Shown: positions 35,362-44,661 of the stretch, piece after piece
How positions within the stretch are numbered: the stretch's first letter is position 1
Layout: every line of letters starts with the position of its first letter
From: Bacillota bacterium
Lineage (GTDB): Bacteria; Bacillota; Clostridia; Acetivibrionales; DSM-27016
Assembly (NCBI GenBank): GCA_023390115.1
Contig: JAEWDM010000040.1
Location: 1-64,000, forward strand
Direction of reading: 5' to 3'
DNA: 64,000 nt
Notes under the pieces: model-generated
Database searches by the model: none
Told to the model about the DNA's origin: nothing
What the model saw: only the letters and a program-made list of their open reading frames with translations
Position numbers and translations under genes: made by a program

Positions 35362-35868
35362 ATGGATAAAATCAAACAAATTTTGAAGTTTGCAATGAGG
35401 ATGGAAAAGGACGCAGAGGATTTTTATGAGTTTTACATGGATAAGGCTGTTTCAAAGGAAACAAGGGAGCTTTTTGCGGAGCTCGCAGGAATAGAAAGGC
35501 AGCATTTTGATATTTTAAAGAAGAAGTTTGAGCAACTGGAGTATTCGGAACCTCCAATTACTATTTCATGGGTTGTGGATGATAGCTTTAAGGCTCGCGA
35601 TCCCCATATATTGGCGGACAATTCAGACATATTGCCGGAGCTGGATGCCAATGCAGGAGACATATCCGTAATAAGAATGGCATACTTAATCGAAACAGAT
35701 TTTGCGTACTTCTACAGCAAAGCGGCAGAGGCCATGGAGGATGCAGGAGTTAAAAAATTTCTTACCGAGCTTTCCGGATGGGAAAAACAGCATAGTGAAT
35801 TATTTTATAAAAAATATCTGTCGCTTCTGGATGAGAACTGGAAAAACATAAAAAAGATTTTTGAATAA
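35362..35868 (+). CDS. ferritin-like/rubrerythrin-family di-iron protein
   Basis: A 168-residue four-helix protein with two ExxH-type motifs: ERQHFDILKKKF in the first half and EKQHSELFYKKY in the second, with bridging glutamates in MRMEKDAEDFYEF and IETDFAYFYSKA. This is the di-iron site of the ferritin-like/rubrerythrin group, but the rubredoxin domain is missing. Role likely oxygen or peroxide protection. ATG 35362 is chosen with CGGAG 8 nt upstream. It follows korB by 45 nt and may be co-transcribed, protecting the oxygen-sensitive oxidoreductase. Confidence 0.82.
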   Translation: MDKIKQILKFAMRMEKDAEDFYEFYMDKAVSKETRELFAELAGIERQHFDILKKKFEQLEYSEPPITISWVVDDSFKARDPHILADNSDILPELDANAGDISVIRMAYLIETDFAYFYSKAAEAMEDAGVKKFLTELSGWEKQHSELFYKKYLSLLDENWKNIKKIFE

Positions 35869-35894
35869 TAAGCCGAATCAAAAATATCATTTCG

Positions 35895-35926
35895 AAGGGA
35901 CCGGGATCAAAATAAACCGGTCCCTT
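35895..35926 (+). terminator. hairpin after the rubrerythrin-like gene
   Basis: AAGGGACCGG (35895-35904) pairs perfectly with CCGGTCCCTT (35917-35926). The T-rich stretch begins only ten nt later, so termination strength is uncertain. Confidence 0.55.
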
Positions 35927-36119
35927 GCCGCGTGCTTTATTTTATTGCATAGGCATAATGGAAAAGATACCTTTAAAATCCCGGTGCTGTATTCAACATA
36001 TTCCTTGTAAAAATAAAATACATGCGCTATCATTATATTCAAGTCTATTAAAGGCCAAAAAATTTTTATTTTGCAATATATTAAAGAAAAAATTGTGATT
36101 GAAAGTGAGGGTGCGTTTT

Positions 36120-37139
36120 TTGAAGGATTTAGTAGTGCTGGGGATAGAAACAAGCTGTGATGAAACTTCTGCAGCAGTTGTGAAAAATGGCCGGATAATT
36201 CTGTCAAATATAATTTCCTCACAGATAGATATACATCAAAAATTTGGAGGAGTAGTTCCTGAAATTGCATCAAGAAAGCATGTGGAGCTTATTATACCTG
36301 TTATTAACCAGGCTGTTCATGATGCGGGTATTGAGAGGGAAGAGCTTGATGCGATAGGAGTTACGTATGGCCCCGGACTTGTTGGTGCGCTTCTTGTGGG
36401 TTTGTCTGCGGCAAAGGCAATGGCATATGCTCTCAACAGGCCTCTTATAGGGGTACACCATATAGAGGGACATATAGCAGCTAATTATCTTCAAAATAAG
36501 TCCCTTCGGCCTCCTTTTGTTTGCCTGGTTGCCTCCGGGGGGCACAGCCATATTGTGTATGCGGAGGACTATCACAAATTTGAAATTATGGGTCAAACCA
36601 GAGATGACGCGGCAGGAGAGGCCTTTGACAAAGTGGCCAGGGCATTGGGCATGGGCTATCCGGGCGGGCCGCTTATTGATAAGGCCGCACAAGCTGGAAA
36701 CAGCAGGCTTATAGATTTTCCGAGGGTGCGTTTCGGGAACGGAAGTCTGGACTTTAGCTTTAGCGGGTTAAAGACGGCTGTGTTGAACTACCTTAATAAA
36801 GCCGGGCAAAGAGGAGAAATATGGGATGCACAAGATGTAGCGGCAAGTTTTCAACAGGCGGTTGTGGATGTTCTTGTGGAGAATACTCTTGAGGCCGCTC
36901 GAAGAAAAGGAGTAAAGATTGTGGCTTTGGCAGGAGGAGTTGCTGCAAATTCGTCTCTTAGAAAGCAAATGAAAGCCTGTGCGGAGGGCATTGGGGTTGA
37001 AGTATGCTGCCCTGAGCCTGTCCTGTGTACCGATAATGCGGCAATGATAGGATGTGCGGCTTACTACGAATATAAAAATAATAATATATCAGATCTGTCG
37101 CTAAATGCAGTTCCCGGACTAAGGCTTGGGGAAAGATAG
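36120..37139 (+). CDS. tsaD: tRNA N6-threonylcarbamoyladenosine transferase TsaD
   Basis: TsaD transfers threonylcarbamoyl from its adenylate to A37 of ANN-decoding tRNAs, in complex with TsaB and TsaE. The 339-residue ASKHA-fold protein shows [10 protein letters not shown], the metal pair in [18 protein letters not shown], the [10 protein letters not shown] loop and the C-terminal [12 protein letters not shown] and [11 protein letters not shown] 36120 with GTGAGGG upstream is preferred over TTG 36099, because it starts the protein right at the conserved core. tsaB and tsaE are not adjacent. Confidence 0.95.
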   Translation: MKDLVVLGIETSCDETSAAVVKNGRIILSNIISSQIDIHQKFGGVVPEIASRKHVELIIPVINQAVHDAGIEREELDAIGVTYGPGLVGALLVGLSAAKAMAYALNRPLIGVHHIEGHIAANYLQNKSLRPPFVCLVASGGHSHIVYAEDYHKFEIMGQTRDDAAGEAFDKVARALGMGYPGGPLIDKAAQAGNSRLIDFPRVRFGNGSLDFSFSGLKTAVLNYLNKAGQRGEIWDAQDVAASFQQAVVDVLVENTLEAARRKGVKIVALAGGVAANSSLRKQMKACAEGIGVEVCCPEPVLCTDNAAMIGCAAYYEYKNNNISDLSLNAVPGLRLGER

Positions 37140-37141
37140 GC

Positions 37142-37440
37142 TGTGGATAACTTTTGACGTTAATATGCAGGAAATTTATTTTTTATGTTATACGGAGCAT
37201 TCACCATATTATAACAAAATGTGCGTAAGATGTATAAAATGAAGAGTTTTTGATAAGAAGTATTTATGTAGTGTGCGTACATAAACTGCCTGATTTATAG
37301 TGCTTTAGGCCTATAAAGCGTAAATTTCGGCATGTAGATTATTGCTGAATTGTGTCATGTTGATAATGTGGAAACTCTGTTCAAAAGGTTAATTTACAGG
37401 TCTTTAAGGATGTGGATAAAGGTGTGGATAGTGTGGATTA
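37142..37440. other. DnaA-box cluster in the tsaD-radical SAM intergenic region
   Basis: The 436-bp gap 37140-37575 has no gene. It holds exact DnaA boxes TGTGGATAA at 37142-37150 and 37411-37419, then TGTGGATAG (37423-37431) and TGTGGATTA (37432-37440), each one base off. All four point the same way and the last three are packed in 30 bp. Confidence 0.6.
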
Positions 37441-37575
37441 AATTTTGTACATGCGCTTAAATTACTATTTTTTGGCAGACGGCAAGGGGTTTTTTGATAA
37501 TAAATAGGCGGGATTTTATGTTTTTGAATACAGATGTACTGCTATAAGATATGTCCATTATAATAAGCAGGGATA

Positions 37576-38949
37576 GTGAAACAAGTGAAGACAGCAAGCA
37601 AGGATTATATTATAAATACAATTTTCAGAACCAATATTTTGCCTGTAATATCGGAATGCAATACCTCCTGCATTTTTTGCAGCCATAAGCAGAATCCCAG
37701 GGAGGTTGAGGTGTTTCGAATTCCAAAGCTTAAGCTGCATGATTTTTATGAATTAGCGGATTTCATTTCACCTGACCGCAAGATAGTAATAGGAGAATCC
37801 GCAACCAGGCTCATTGAGGGAGAGCCTTTGCTCCACAAGGAGTTTGAGGCAATTGTTTCAATGATAAGAAGCAGGTTTAACCATACCCCTATTCAGATTA
37901 CGACAAACGGAATACTCCTTGATGACAGTATTATAGATCGGCTTTCACGGCTGGGAAATATAGAATTGAATATATCGGTAAACAGTGTGGATGCTGCAAA
38001 AAGGATGCAGATTTTTGGACTGAAAAGTCAGGATAATATAGAGCAAAAGCTAAGACTTTTGAAGGGCAGGATCAGATTCAGCGGGAGCTTTGTGATGCTG
38101 CCGGAGATACTTGATGAAAATGACATTGAAAATATCATTGCCTCTATGGAGAGAAACGGGGCTGAAACAGTAAGGGCTTTTATTCCCGGATATACGTCAA
38201 TAACAAATACTTCCGCAAATTTTAATGATATTTTTATATGCTCTGCCGGGATAATTAAAGCTTTTGAGGGCAAGTATTCAATACCTGTAATTCTTGAGCC
38301 CTCATTAATTCATGATCTGGAATGCAGAGTGGAGGGTGTTATAAAGAAAACTCCCGCATACTACGCCGGAATGGAAAAGAATGATATTATATTAAGTGTT
38401 AACGAAAGTACAGTTAAAACCAGAGTAGATGGTTTTGATAAAGTATATAGGCTCGCAAATCCCGTTTTAAAAGTCATCAGAGAGAACCGGACGATCGAAA
38501 TTAAGCTGGATAAGCCTAAAGACTCGCCTCCCGGATTTGCGGTGCTGTATGACATAAGCACAGAGGCTGTGAAGGATGTCAATACTGTAGTGAGGCGGAA
38601 TAATATAAAAAGGCGGCTTGAGGGCAAGGAGGAAATAAAAAAGGTTTTATTTATGACATCGGCACTGGCGGCGGGGATATTGAAGGATTTATTTAAAAAA
38701 ACGGTGTTTTCGTTTTCGTATGAGATATTAAGCGTAAAAAATAATTTTTTTGGAGGAAACATTGTGTGTGCGGGGCTTCTTACTGCCCAGGATATCATAT
38801 TTGCTGTCAGAGAATACCTGAAAACCGATGAAGAACCGGATTTGATAATCCTGCCTCCCGTAATGTTTGATTTTACTAAAAAAGACCTTTTGGGAAAGGG
38901 AATAGATGAAATAGAGAATGAGCTTAAAATAGCGGCAGATACGCCTTAA
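37576..38949 (+). CDS. radical SAM protein with PDZ and DUF512-like C-terminal domain
   Basis: Residues about 20-36 carry the radical SAM cluster motif CNTSCIFC (C-x3-C-x2-C), with barrel features through residue 240 ([18 protein letters not shown]). Residues about 250-335 form a PDZ-like domain ([20 protein letters not shown]). The last 110 residues end with [19 protein letters not shown] and IILPPVMF, as in the DUF512 domain of a known radical SAM group that normally begins with the PDZ. Here the PDZ is in the middle. Function unknown. The GTG at 37576 has a ribosome site only 2 nt away; GTG 37585 (11 nt from AGGGA) is the likelier start. Confidence 0.75.
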   Translation: MKQVKTASKDYIINTIFRTNILPVISECNTSCIFCSHKQNPREVEVFRIPKLKLHDFYELADFISPDRKIVIGESATRLIEGEPLLHKEFEAIVSMIRSRFNHTPIQITTNGILLDDSIIDRLSRLGNIELNISVNSVDAAKRMQIFGLKSQDNIEQKLRLLKGRIRFSGSFVMLPEILDENDIENIIASMERNGAETVRAFIPGYTSITNTSANFNDIFICSAGIIKAFEGKYSIPVILEPSLIHDLECRVEGVIKKTPAYYAGMEKNDIILSVNESTVKTRVDGFDKVYRLANPVLKVIRENRTIEIKLDKPKDSPPGFAVLYDISTEAVKDVNTVVRRNNIKRRLEGKEEIKKVLFMTSALAAGILKDLFKKTVFSFSYEILSVKNNFFGGNIVCAGLLTAQDIIFAVREYLKTDEEPDLIILPPVMFDFTKKDLLGKGIDEIENELKIAADTP

Positions 38950-39614
38950 GGCACATCCGCCGCAGAATATTGATTGTAATAGCTCATAACCTTTGAAACA
39001 TAGTTCTGTGTCTCCGTGTACGGAGGTATTCCATTGTATTTATAAACGCTGTGTGGGCCGGCGTTATAGGCCGCAAGAGCCAATTTGATATCGCCGTTAA
39101 AATTTTTAAGCTGATCTCTTATATACTTTGTTCCACCATCTATATTCTGGGCTATATCCCAGGCGTTTCTTACACCAAGACCATCGGCGGTACCGGGCAT
39201 AAGCTGCATAAGACCCTGTGCTCCGGTATGGGAAAGAGCATAGGGATTGAAGCTTGACTCCTGCTTTATAATTGCCCGGATAAGATTATTGTCCACGTTG
39301 TATTTTTTTGAGGCCAGCTCAACATTTGCGTTTATCATATCCATAAGCTTGTCCTGCTCTTTAGGGATATACGAGGTGTTGTTTGCCAGAGCCAGCTTTG
39401 CCCTTTGAACATCCTTACTCCGGTCGTTTCCCTGCTTATCTATGGCACCTGTAGAGGATGCATATGAAGAAGCACTGGTATCTTCGCCTATTGAGCTGCT
39501 TAACACTTCTTCAAAGGAAACTGTATTTTCTCTTATTCCCTTTATTTTAAGGGGGACTCTGCTTTGTATTTCATTTAATTTTTGAGAAAAAATATCTTCT
39601 ACACTTAAATTCAA
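38946..39614 (-). CDS. lytic transglycosylase (SLT family)
   Basis: The C-terminal 115 residues form a soluble lytic transglycosylase domain: [15 protein letters not shown] with the catalytic Glu, [23 protein letters not shown] and [12 protein letters not shown]. It cleaves peptidoglycan to 1,6-anhydro products. The N-terminal 90 residues are low-complexity Ser/Ala-rich without a clear signal peptide, so export is unexplained. The start is set to TTG 39614 with AGGGGTG 6 nt upstream; GTG 39623 lies within that ribosome site. Its stop overlaps the stop of the convergent radical SAM gene. Confidence 0.87.
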   Translation of the reverse strand: MNLSVEDIFSQKLNEIQSRVPLKIKGIRENTVSFEEVLSSSIGEDTSASSYASSTGAIDKQGNDRSKDVQRAKLALANNTSYIPKEQDKLMDMINANVELASKKYNVDNNLIRAIIKQESSFNPYALSHTGAQGLMQLMPGTADGLGVRNAWDIAQNIDGGTKYIRDQLKNFNGDIKLALAAYNAGPHSVYKYNGIPPYTETQNYVSKVMSYYNQYSAADVP

Positions 39615-39720
39615 ATAATTCACCCCTGCTTTTAAAAATAATACCTGTCTTTTATATCGGTAAACTGGATGTAAAACATAATAGCTTAAAACCAGCAGGC
39701 GTAAAAGATATTGTCTTTGC

Positions 39721-40038
39721 TTATGAAACCTCGGATACAGTCTTTTTTACAAACTTTGAGCACGCATTTTTTTCTTTTCCGTCAAACTGCCTTACAGAAA
39801 AGAGCTGGCACAGACCTAAAGCGCGCGCTCCCTTTGCAGCGGAGCCTGAAACAATAAAATTTTCGCAGTCTATGCACTTTAGGTTCATCTCCTTATATGA
39901 TTTGGGCTCTGGTATAAACCTGTGCTTTGAGCATACGTAATCAGGAGAGACAGCTCCCTTATCCTTACAAAGGATATCATTGTTTACTGTAATAGCGGTT
40001 CCTCTTATGCAGTTGCGGCACGATCTTTTCTGCTTCAA
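39721..40038 (-). CDS. small protein with two Cys4 modules
   Basis: I know no function for this 105-residue protein. It contains eight well-spaced cysteines in two similar halves: CRNC...C...C (residues about 7-36, with DYVCSKHRF) and CIDC...C...C (about 55-93, with ACSKF). Each half could bind zinc or an iron-sulfur centre. The start is TTG 40038 behind GAGGAGGGAG. It is divergent from the DUF402 gene and downstream of no operon partner. Confidence 0.65.
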   Translation of the reverse strand: MKQKRSCRNCIRGTAITVNNDILCKDKGAVSPDYVCSKHRFIPEPKSYKEMNLKCIDCENFIVSGSAAKGARALGLCQLFSVRQFDGKEKNACSKFVKKTVSEVS

Positions 40039-40238
40039 ATTTTCTCCCTCCTCATATGATATATAAAATTATACCATTATATTCCAAGTTATGAAATGTT
40101 ATGGGAAATATTCTCTTTGTTTTGCATTTACTAAAATTTATCTTAATAAATAAGAAAAATCAAATTTACACTTTAAAGGGTATAATATATAATTTTATTT
40201 ACATGATGTCATTAATTTAAGTTAGGAGGGTTTAGAAG

Positions 40239-40715
40239 TTGAAAAAGCCTTGCATATTGAGAAAGAGATATATACCTGATGAAACAGTTGATATAAGTGG
40301 GGATGAATTGCTATACAGAGATGCGGAAATGCTTATAACCCGTTGGAATGCCATAAGACCCCGGGCGGATATTTCGGGAGGAATATCATATGCATTCCTG
40401 AAAGAGGGAATAAAAATAAGTAAATTTTTTAATAATTCCGGAGAGTTTATTTATTGGTATTGTGATATTATAGATATAGATTATGATGACTCTTGTGATA
40501 AATACGTGTTAATTGATTTGCTTCTTGATGTGAAGCTTATGCCTGACGGCAAGGTAATAGTAATGGACGCGGACGAGCTGGCTGAAGCCATGGAGAGCGG
40601 GCTTGTGACAAAGGAGCAGGCTTGCAGAGCGTTAAGAAATATGAATAAAATTGTTAACATGATGTATGAGGGGATCTTCCCTCCCGCAATTTGCAAGGAT
40701 GAAAGGTTTTCTTGA
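40239..40715 (+). CDS. DUF402-domain protein
   Basis: The 158-residue protein fits the DUF402/Ntdp-like family: EFIYWYCDIIDIDYD, YVLIDLLLDVKLMPDGKVIVMDADELAEA and a helical C-terminus. Relatives hydrolyse nucleoside di- and triphosphates using metal bound by the Asp/Glu-rich strand region. TTG 40239 is used after AGGAGGG. The gene overlaps the next by 4 nt, so both are translated together; joint action is not known. Confidence 0.82.
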   Translation: MKKPCILRKRYIPDETVDISGDELLYRDAEMLITRWNAIRPRADISGGISYAFLKEGIKISKFFNNSGEFIYWYCDIIDIDYDDSCDKYVLIDLLLDVKLMPDGKVIVMDADELAEAMESGLVTKEQACRALRNMNKIVNMMYEGIFPPAICKDERFS

Positions 40716-41593
40716 AACAAATAAGGAGCTTAAGGGCGGTGAGTGATATAGATAAGTATATAGATTTGCATACACATTCCACTGCCTCGGACGGAAGCAT
40801 GAGTCCCAGGGAATTAGTCAGACATGCTGCAAAATGCGGACTTCATGCTGTTGCTATCACTGATCATGATACCGTAGAGGGTGTGGATGAGGCTGCTGAT
40901 GAAGGCGGGAAATTAGGAATTGAAGTAATTGCAGGGGTGGAAATAAGTGCGGATTACAAGCCTGAGATGCATATTTTGGGATACTTTTTTAACGGAGATC
41001 ATAATAACATAAAACCGACCCTTTCCAGGCTGAGAGAGAACAGGACTGTAAGAAACCCAAAGATAATTAACCGGCTAAATGAGCTTGGCTTCAGCATTTC
41101 TCTTGAGGAGGTTGATACGGAGGTGAGGGGAAGTGTTGTGGGAAGACCTCACATAGCCAAGGTAATGCTTAAAAAGGGGTATGTAAAAAGTATAGAGGAA
41201 GCTTTTGACAAATATCTTTCTACAGGAAGGCCGGCCTATTTCAAAAAGGATAAACTTACCCCGGAAGAGGGAATAAAGGAAATTTTAAGAGCAGGAGGGA
41301 TTCCTGTTGTAGCTCACCCAATATATCTTTATCATACCTGGAACGAGCTGGATGAGCTGCTTGGAAATCTCATTAAATCCGGACTGAAGGGTGTTGAAGC
41401 ATACTATGTTGATAACTCTTCCGATGACACGGGCAATCTTTTGAGGCTTGCTATAAAGCATGAGCTTTTGGTGACGGGAGGAAGTGATTTTCACGGCAGC
41501 TTCAAAAATGGAATTGAGATAGGCGTAGGAAGGGGAAATCTCAGGATAGAATATGTGCTGCTGGAAAAGCTTAAAAAGGCTGTTAATGCATAA
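40712..41593 (+). CDS. PHP-domain phosphoesterase (RNase AM/TrpH-like)
   Basis: A metal-dependent phosphoesterase of 293 residues with all PHP motifs: DLHTHSTASDGS (I), AITDHDT (II), VIAGVEIS plus GRPHIAKVML (III) and VAHP and SDFHG near the end (IV). This is the YciV/TrpH group, whose members trim RNA 5' ends or hydrolyse nucleoside 3',5'-bisphosphates. The TTG start overlaps the DUF402 stop. Confidence 0.88.
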   Translation: MKQIRSLRAVSDIDKYIDLHTHSTASDGSMSPRELVRHAAKCGLHAVAITDHDTVEGVDEAADEGGKLGIEVIAGVEISADYKPEMHILGYFFNGDHNNIKPTLSRLRENRTVRNPKIINRLNELGFSISLEEVDTEVRGSVVGRPHIAKVMLKKGYVKSIEEAFDKYLSTGRPAYFKKDKLTPEEGIKEILRAGGIPVVAHPIYLYHTWNELDELLGNLIKSGLKGVEAYYVDNSSDDTGNLLRLAIKHELLVTGGSDFHGSFKNGIEIGVGRGNLRIEYVLLEKLKKAVNA

Positions 41594-41680
41594 ATACTGT
41601 TCGTCCGGCGGATGCAGGCGATTATTTCGTATAAAAACATTTTTTGCAGAAACAAACAACTTTTTCCAGCTGTTGCAAAC

Positions 41681-41708
41681 TTGACAGGAAGGTTTAAAGT
41701 GATATAAT
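41681..41708 (+). promoter_or_regulatory. promoter of smpB-ssrA
   Basis: Consensus TTGACA (41681-41686), 16 nt and consensus TATAAT (41703-41708), 99 nt before smpB. Confidence 0.85.
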
Positions 41709-41807
41709 GAGATAGTGTAAAAGTGAGCTTGGAAAAAATCAGACCTTTCGTGACGGAGGGTTATTTTTGTCTTTGAAATTAAGTAAGGGATATTGGCAGG
41801 TAATTAT

Positions 41808-42275
41808 ATGGCAAAGAGTGAAGCTAAAAAAATAGTGGCTCAGAATAAAAAGGCCAGACATGAATATTTTATAGAGCAGACTCTGGAAGCGGGAATTGTT
41901 TTGTCGGGAACGGAGGTCAAGTCTATCCGTCAGGGAAAGGTCAACCTTAAAGATAGCTATGCCGGAATACGGGATGGAGAGGTATTTGTCAGCGGAATGC
42001 ATATAAGTCCTTATGAACAGGGTAATATATTTAACAAGGAGCCTGTGCGGGACAGGAAGCTTTTGCTTCACAGGTACGAAATAAACAAGCTTATAGGATA
42101 TATTCAGCAAAAGGGAATGACGCTTGTTCCCACTCAGCTATACTTTAAAAATGGAAAGGTTAAAGTTGAAATAGGGGTTGCAAAGGGCAAAAAGCTGTAT
42201 GACAAGAGGGAGGATATAGCGGATAGGGATGCAAAGCGTGAAATTGACCGGAAGCTCAAAGAGAGCATGAGGTAG
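41808..42275 (+). CDS. smpB: SsrA-binding protein SmpB
   Basis: SmpB binds tmRNA and places it in stalled ribosomes for trans-translation. The 155-residue protein has [36 protein letters not shown] and the basic C-terminal tail [21 protein letters not shown] 41808 gives the usual length and has GGCAGG 7 nt upstream; TTG 41793 is possible. Its RNA partner begins 29 nt downstream, too close for a clear separate promoter, so both may share one transcript. Confidence 0.95.
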   Translation: MAKSEAKKIVAQNKKARHEYFIEQTLEAGIVLSGTEVKSIRQGKVNLKDSYAGIRDGEVFVSGMHISPYEQGNIFNKEPVRDRKLLLHRYEINKLIGYIQQKGMTLVPTQLYFKNGKVKVEIGVAKGKKLYDKREDIADRDAKREIDRKLKESMR

Positions 42276-42304
42276 AGCTTTTTAAGAAAGCGAAAATTTA
42301 ATAT

Positions 42305-42692
42305 GGGGGCGCACTGGTTTCGACGGGATTGTTGAGACTGGGGTAGCGGGTAGAGGATTCTCGTAGGCCTCTTAAAAAACGAGAAACTAAAATTAAACGC
42401 TAAAAACGATAATTACAATTACGCGTTAGCAGCCTAAGTCTGCTAATCCGCCGGTCCGGGGTTCCTGCACCTCGGGCAGCCGGCGTCATTAAGTCAGGCC
42501 TTCGGCATAGGAAGGTTAAATGCTGGAACTGTCTCGGTGGTAGCCTTGAGCCGGGATGGATTTAAAGGATACTGAAAGCGGCACCCTGCTTGTGGGGGGC
42601 CGCTGTAGGGAATGTAAAAACACAAGCTGCACCCGGAGAAGCTCCTGAGGATATGGTTTCGGACAGGGGTTCGATTCCCCTCGCCTCCACCA
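42305..42692 (+). ncRNA. ssrA: transfer-messenger RNA
   Basis: The 5' end GGGGGCG (42305-42311) pairs with CGCCTCC (42682-42688), followed by encoded ACCA. The T-loop GGTTCGATTCC lies near the 3' end. The tag reading frame runs from 42399 to 42437 and reads AKNDNYNYALAA and a stop, ending in the protease signal ALAA. The first tag residue frame is inferred. Confidence 0.97.
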
Positions 42693-42700
42693 CAATTCGT

Positions 42701-42735
42701 CTGAGAACCCTTGAAAATCAAGGGTTCTCAGCGTT
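42701..42735 (+). terminator. terminator of ssrA
   Basis: A 14-bp perfect stem CTGAGAACCCTTGA/TCAAGGGTTCTCAG (42701-42714 with 42718-42731) is followed shortly by TTTT. Confidence 0.92.
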
Positions 42736-42836
42736 TTAAACAAGAAAAACTGTACTTAAATTGATAAAAAATCAATACCGGTACAGTTTTTGATGTTTAT
42801 TAATGAAACTTCACAAGAAATATTGAAAAATACTTT

Positions 42837-43157
42837 CTACATTACTGCTATCAAAGTTTTGACTCCAACCATATTAATCGCTCTTCTCATATTGTAGGCA
42901 AGAAAACTAAGCCCCAGCTCGGCTGTTGCTTTCTCTTTACCCTTGCATAATAAATAGTGTGCCCCGTGATACCATTTCACCGTTCCGAAGGGATGCTCCG
43001 ACAGGCACATTCGCTCCTTGAGCTTGGGGATGTCTTTTTTTATCCTAAGTACCACTTTCTTAGGTGCATGGTCCTTTCGGTCTAGCGTGTGATTAAAAGG
43101 ATTAAGCGGAATATTTTCAGGGATAGGATTAAGTCTGATACCCGGATTGCCATACAT
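42837..43157 (-). pseudogene. IS1182-type transposase, C-terminal remnant
   Basis: The frame ends with CLSEHPFGTVKWYHGAHYLL and AELGLSFLAYNMRRAINMVG, the last part of DDE transposases of the IS1182 group. The N-terminal two thirds, including the first catalytic residues, are missing, and the first 30 residues of the frame match nothing I know. A hairpin with ACTGTAC/GTACAGT arms at 42747-42790 downstream may be the old element end or a terminator. The element is dead. Confidence 0.82.
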
Positions 43158-43383
43158 ACGTACAGATTATAGCATATTATATACACTGTGTACATTATGT
43201 GCATTTTTATAAAATTTATATAAGTTCCTGATTTCCTTTTGGAAACGGAACTTACACATTTTTTACTGCTGATCTGATGAGTTTTTATATATTTTAATGA
43301 AGAGATTCAGCTAAAAAGTTTCCACTCTTATAATTATGGGAACTTTTTGGCTGTCTGAAGAATTTCTAAGGAGCGTATTTAAC

Positions 43384-43500
43384 ATGAATAATATAAGGAC
43401 ATCGGTAAAGAAAAAAGCAAGAGAGCTTGCAAAATATCTAAGAGGTGAAAGGCCGGATTACTGTTATCTTAAAGCATGGTTTAAATGGGTCTGTCAATAA
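43384..43500 (+). pseudogene. tyrosine integrase, N-terminal remnant
   Basis: A 38-codon frame begins [20 protein letters not shown] and continues [10 protein letters not shown], resembling the start of short phage-type integrases of clostridia, and then stops after a few unrelated residues. No catalytic residues remain. GGGTCTGTCA at 43486-43495, where similarity ends, may be the end of an inserted element. The family call is from memory and tentative. Confidence 0.5.
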
Positions 43501-43551
43501 TTTTGTGCTTTTTCCTTCCATTCACCGTAGCAAGTACCGCGGATAAGGGGT

Positions 43552-43580
43552 TTGGGGAGCCACCGCGGAGGGCTCCCCAA
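43552..43580. repeat. inverted repeat
   Basis: TTGGGGAGCC (43552-43561) and GGCTCCCCAA (43571-43580) form a 10-bp hairpin with 9-nt loop, abutting the end of the minus-strand integrase piece. It may be a terminator or a mobile-element end. Confidence 0.55.
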
Positions 43581-43583
43581 GGT

Positions 43584-43775
43584 TTATCGTAAATTTTGGT
43601 CTATGATTTTGTCATGCTCCATCCATGAGCAGAAGGCCTTAATAGAAGCGATTTTCCTTTTTACAGTTTTGGGCTTGCACGCCTGGTGCAGGCTGGCGAA
43701 ATATTCAGATTCTTTTGACATCGGCAGTAATTCAGATAACGGCTGGATAGCTCTGGTAAATTGAGCATTTGTCAT
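43584..43775 (-). pseudogene. tyrosine recombinase, N-terminal SAM-like domain remnant
   Basis: The 63-residue frame holds KTVKRKIASIKAFCSWMEHDKIIDQN, the core-binding domain of XerC/integrase proteins, but ends before the catalytic domain (no R...HxxR...Y). The truncation point is next to the inverted repeat at 43552-43580. With the pieces on either side it marks a decayed integration site downstream of ssrA. The stretch 43776-44067 shows nothing else. Confidence 0.68.
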
Positions 43776-44067
43776 TCCCCCATAAGTACAGCATATTGTG
43801 AACGCCGCAATTTGTTTTGCATGTAATATTTTATATTATATGCAAAAGCTTGTCAATTCATAAGTTCTGCTGTGCAGCCCTCCGCTTTTTCAAAGAACAT
43901 TGCACAACAAATCCTTTTGCGCCATTATGTGGAAAGGGTAATCTGAAAGAGCAGGCGTAATTATCGCCTTTAACTTACAAAGGAAGGGAGGGAGCAGGGG
44001 GCATTTGCGTCACCAGTTTAAATTACCTCTTGGCTGTATTGTAACTGGTTTCCGGCTATAACCGTAT

Positions 44068-44643
44068 TTATATATTTGCGAAAACTGTACTCAAGTCAAT
44101 TATAAGATCAGGAAAAGATGTCACTTGTAGCTTGTTTTCATCCGTATACGTTTCAGGCCTGCCATATCTTTTGTTTTCCTGCACAGTGAATACATTTACA
44201 AACTTTCCTTCCGGTTCTACTATCCAATATTCTTTAACTCCTGCTTTTTCGTACATATTAAATTTCGATACCCTGTCACGCCTTGATGTAGCAGGGGATG
44301 TAGTTTCAATTATGAGTTCAGGAACTCCAAAATAACCTGTTTTCCTCAGCTTGCTTTCATCACATACTATAACTACATCTGGCTGAACAACCTTATCAAT
44401 TTCATCATCAGTTTCATTGTACTCTGCGAGGCACAAATCGAAAGGCGCTGCAAATACTCTACAAGGCTTATTTACCAAGTAGTTTGATATTTGCCTGTAA
44501 AGCTCGCCCGATATGCTCCGGTGCTGCCATGATGGTGCTGCCTGCATATATGCGACCCCTTCAATAATTTCCCATCTTTCGCCTTCAGGCCATTTAATAT
44601 AATCAGCATAAGTATATCTTTTTTCCTGGTTTGGTAAAGGCAT
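44068..44643 (-). CDS. Uma2-family (DUF820) putative endonuclease
   Basis: The 191-residue product belongs to the Uma2 group with a PD-(D/E)xK nuclease fold: YTYADYIKWPEGERWEIIEG, QPDVVIVCDE, PELIIETTSPATSRRD and KEYWIVEPEGK are visible. Members are abundant in cyanobacteria and in accessory regions; their role is unsettled. ATG 44643 is chosen because GAGGAG stands 10 nt before it; the frame extends to 44661. It is flanked by remnants, so it may be transferred cargo. Confidence 0.85.
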   Translation of the reverse strand: MPLPNQEKRYTYADYIKWPEGERWEIIEGVAYMQAAPSWQHRSISGELYRQISNYLVNKPCRVFAAPFDLCLAEYNETDDEIDKVVQPDVVIVCDESKLRKTGYFGVPELIIETTSPATSRRDRVSKFNMYEKAGVKEYWIVEPEGKFVNVFTVQENKRYGRPETYTDENKLQVTSFPDLIIDLSTVFANI

Positions 44644-44661
44644 ATTTAACACGCTCCTCAA

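Noticed and set aside
37141..37575. chromosomal origin of replication
   Set aside because: DnaA boxes are present, but no dnaA, dnaN or rpmH lies nearby and no AT-rich unwinding element with DnaA-trio repeats could be identified with confidence.
42276..42304. separate promoter for tmRNA between smpB and ssrA
   Set aside because: The gap is too short and no -35/-10 pair at proper spacing was found; co-transcription with smpB is more likely.
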